A DNA stretch of 64,000 nt from Prostheceraeus crozeri (taxonomy: Eukaryota > Platyhelminthes > Polycladida > Euryleptidae). Location: positions 1 through 64,000 of the forward strand of contig CAJQUW010001659.1 of assembly GCA_907163375.1 (NCBI GenBank), in the 5' to 3' direction. Made by a program: the position numbers and the translations under genes. Shown here piece after piece: positions 62,118 through 64,000 of the stretch. Below the pieces are notes generated by a model. It worked only from the letters and a program-made list of their open reading frames with translations, was not told the origin of the DNA and searched no databases. The stretch's first letter is position 1; each line of letters begins with the position of its first letter.

Positions 62118-62630
62118 TCACAGATGGGACACAACATAGTTTCCAAAGGTACATAGCACGTAGAATACATAACAGAATGACAACATGGTAAAAAGAGAAG
62201 GGACTGCTCCCTTTAAAACACTCAATGCAGTTCCGTTCACATAATAATTTAAACGTCTCTTCTTCCAATTTCTTTCTAAAGTCACTTTTATTGGTAGAGT
62301 TACTTGACAAATCAGTTTTGCAAATGTCACTTTTTTCTTTTTCACTCCAGATCGCACCAATTTCATCCCATTTTCACAAACATTACATTGCAGCATGGAA
62401 AAATCCTCTATCCATCTTCGATCCAAATGATGATTCATAGCATACTCATCTAGATCCATCAGTCTTTCAACTAAAGCACCAGCTTTAATATTTTCATTTA
62501 CATTTGTAAACTCTCTATAGCCTTCAACGAATAGCCAAGCTCTCTTGCTACAGACCATGAAGTTGGGAAACGAATGCAACTTTTCATATTCAAATAATTT
62601 CAAGTGATCATGAGTGTCAGGAATGGACAC
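62118..62630 (-). CDS. right-end protein of Polinton C, unknown
   Basis: 170 residues starting MSIPDTHDHLKLFEYEKLHS. The N-terminal part (FPNFMVCSKRAWLFVEGYRE...ALVERLMDLDEYAMNHHLDR) is mixed helical with a CxxC pair (CNVCENG). The C-terminal part is hydrophobic (SLFTMLSFCYVFYVLCTFGN) and could anchor in a membrane. It is the first leftward gene after the right repeat, with a TATA box far upstream at 63009 and a possible spliced leader between. Overlapping frames at the 3' end make its exact C-terminus doubtful. Confidence 0.4.
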   Translation of the reverse strand: MSIPDTHDHLKLFEYEKLHSFPNFMVCSKRAWLFVEGYREFTNVNENIKAGALVERLMDLDEYAMNHHLDRRWIEDFSMLQCNVCENGMKLVRSGVKKKKVTFAKLICQVTLPIKVTLERNWKKRRLNYYVNGTALSVLKGAVPSLFTMLSFCYVFYVLCTFGNYVVSHL

Positions 62631-63039
62631 TCAGTTGAATATGCTTGATATGACTTGTACACCTTTGACAGTATTGATGACTCTGTGTAATCTAATACTT
62701 TACTTTCACAAACATGAGTTGTGATAAAAATTATTTGACTACACTAACGCTTACATTTCATGACACTTGTGTTTCATAAAACATCATGATCAAACTTTTC
62801 TAACTATACATCAACCTGTGCTGCAGTAAAACTTTTACAAACCATGATGCACTTTCTGCCTTAGCTGACTTCAGCAATGAAATTTTCTAAGTCGGTTTCG
62901 TACAGAAACCCGGAATTTGGAATGTCCGAAGCTATCATCGGAGCTCAGAGAGACGACCTACCTTTGACAATCGCTCTCCTCTAAATGAAAAGTCTCTGTC
63001 GGTTCCCGCTTATATAGTGTGTGGCGATCAGCTGATGAC
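62631..63039. promoter_or_regulatory. right-end promoter and leader region of Polinton C
   Basis: No gene. From right to left it contains an inverted CTATATAAG box (63009-63017) and then, about 45-50 bp downstream on the leftward strand, a strong donor-like TCAAAG|GTAGGT at about 62963. The right inverted repeat follows at 62752-62862. A short non-coding leader exon spliced to downstream genes is a plausible reading but is inference. Confidence 0.45.
62752..62862. repeat. right inverted repeat of Polinton C
   Basis: The reverse complement reads CAGAAAGTG(C)ATCA...ACTGC(A/G)GCACAGGTTGATGTATAG, matching 51825-51910. Homology is about 100 bp with some differences, so these repeats are older than those of A. 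Confidence 0.7.
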
Positions 63040-64000
63040 GTAATATCCATCATCCAAAAAATTAAAACGCTTCTATCGCCGATTCTAGTGCTCCGATTGA
63101 GCTGGAAATTCACCATTTCAATGTAGAATTTGATGCTGAATCCGAATGTGCCCTCCATTTTCCCATCCGATGCTTCGTTTTGGCTCTACAGCCCACAGAC
63201 ATCGCAAAAATTCTAACTCGTTTTTCGGAAAAATGATGAAAATTTTTTTCTCTCCGATGGCTTTCAAATTTACCATGCCGAAGCAGAATTTGACGCTGAT
63301 TCCAAATCTGGTCTCTGATTTCCCGTCCGAGGCTTGCTTCACCCGCTAGAGCGATTTTCATAAACATTCTAACTCTGTCGTTTTTTCGTCAATGTCCCAA
63401 ATTTTCAATATTGTCTCACCTCTAAACGAAGGCAGGTAGGAACAAGCCATGTTTTCCACTGAATTTGTCTCACTCCCAGCTTTCAAACGAGCTATTGCAC
63501 GACTTTCTACGATGTCTACAACCAAAGTTGGAAGATCGTTGCCGAGGGGGGGGGGACGTCCTCAAACTTTTTTCTCTCCGATTGAGCTGAAAACAATCTT
63601 CCTAACCCAAAATTTCACGTAGAGTCCGAATCTGGCCTCCGTTTTCCCATCCGAGACCTCCTTCTGCCCGAAACACGACTTTTCTCATCCCAAAACCTCC
63701 AAAACCTGCCTTTTCCAACTCTGACGTTTTCCTGCCATTTTCCTCCCTAAACCCAAGAAAATTAGTCCAAACTGAGCTTTCCACTGCATTTTTCTCACTC
63801 CCAGCTTTCAAATGAGCTATTGCACGACTTTCTACGATGTCTACAACCAAAGTTGGAAGATCGTTGCCGAGGGGGGGGGACGTCCTCAAAAATTTTTTCT
63901 CTCCGATTGAGCTGAAAACAATCTTCCTAACCCAAAATTTCACGTCGAGTCCGAATCTGGCCTCCGTTTTCCCATCCGAGACCTCCTTCTGCCCGAAAAA
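63040..64000. repeat. tandem satellite-like array at the right edge
   Basis: A 325-bp unit is repeated at least twice: TCTCACTCCCAGCTTTCAAA at 63468 and 63793, with GGGGGGGG...ACGTCCTCAAA and CTCCGATTGAGCTG inside. More diverged units sharing CTCCGATTGAGCTGxAAA and CCATCCGA(G/T)GC lie at 63090-63350, suggesting a ~160-bp sub-unit. The array continues beyond the window. Open frames here are periodic artefacts. Confidence 0.85.

Larger units (their letters stand above)
51823..62862. mobile_element. Polinton C: second lineage, chromodomain integrase
   Basis: About 11 kb between inverted repeats; the true outer limits are not certain and no target duplication was found. Its parts, mostly leftward, are a possible membrane protein pair, glycoprotein, pX-like protein, packaging ATPase, coiled-coil protein, integrase with chromodomain, pVI-like protein, major capsid protein, adenain-like protease, possible nuclease and penton-like protein, plus small acidic proteins at the left. 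No DNA polymerase is visible. It is broken, with about six breaks, and is GC-richer and older-looking than A and B. Genes overlap or are tightly packed, as in viruses. Confidence 0.75.

Noticed and set aside
63110-63943. Several open frames on both strands
   Set aside because: They repeat with the satellite unit and arise from its periodicity, not from genes.

Overview
This is animal nuclear DNA, not bacterial. It holds eukaryotic transposons, a mini-intron with canonical splice and branch signals, TATA boxes and AATAAA signals, in host sequence that is mostly non-coding. The host spacer is rich in GTAGGCCTAC-like and TACCGGTA-like words, which I associate with marine invertebrates such as echinoderms; that is weak inference. 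No rRNA, tRNA or CRISPR is visible and no complete host gene was found.

Most of the window is three virus-like Polinton (Maverick/adintovirus-type) elements, treated here as fossils. Polinton A (1439-21284) is full length: AG...CT termini, inverted terminal repeats of about 0.5 kb and a perfect 6-bp target-site duplication. It carries a piggyBac-type transposase unit inside its protease gene. Polinton B (about 35852-51302) is a very close sister whose left terminal repeat is cut off at the end of another DNA transposon. Polinton C (about 51.8-62.9 kb) belongs to a clearly different lineage with higher GC, a chromodomain integrase and mostly minus-strand genes.

A and B share one gene order: membrane protein, coiled-coil protein, penton-like minor capsid, packaging ATPase, a replication block, a fibre-like coiled coil, a small core/membrane-active protein, the major capsid protein, a pX-like protein, a phospholipase A2-integrase fusion, and a convergent adenain-like protease. 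Their virion genes are nearly identical, yet the replication blocks are unrelated and face opposite ways. A has a leftward 1461-residue zinc-finger PolB plus a possible sliding clamp; B has a rightward, different PolB plus a small unknown protein. This is a clean module exchange.

The most unusual signal is a set of tiny GC-rich hairpins (4-6 bp stems, mostly 3-base loops such as TTC, GAA, AAA and GCA) scattered through these very AT-rich elements. They lie after stop codons and also inside reading frames. Several differ between the A and B copies, so they appear to spread. One double hairpin sits in two unrelated A genes and writes almost the same peptide into both proteins.

Between 21291 and 35851 lies host DNA with MITE-like fold-backs, a 193-bp tandem duplication, hAT- and transposase-like coding scraps, and a 5.8-kb transposon with 41-bp inverted ends. 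That transposon contains two adjacent near-perfect hairpins that look like small-RNA precursors or fold-back events. Polinton C has a recurrent CTATATAAG core promoter, no DNA polymerase between its inverted repeats, a possible PD-(D/E)XK nuclease, a tandem SUMO-interaction-like acidic protein and a possible PC4-like protein. The last kilobase is a tandem repeat array.
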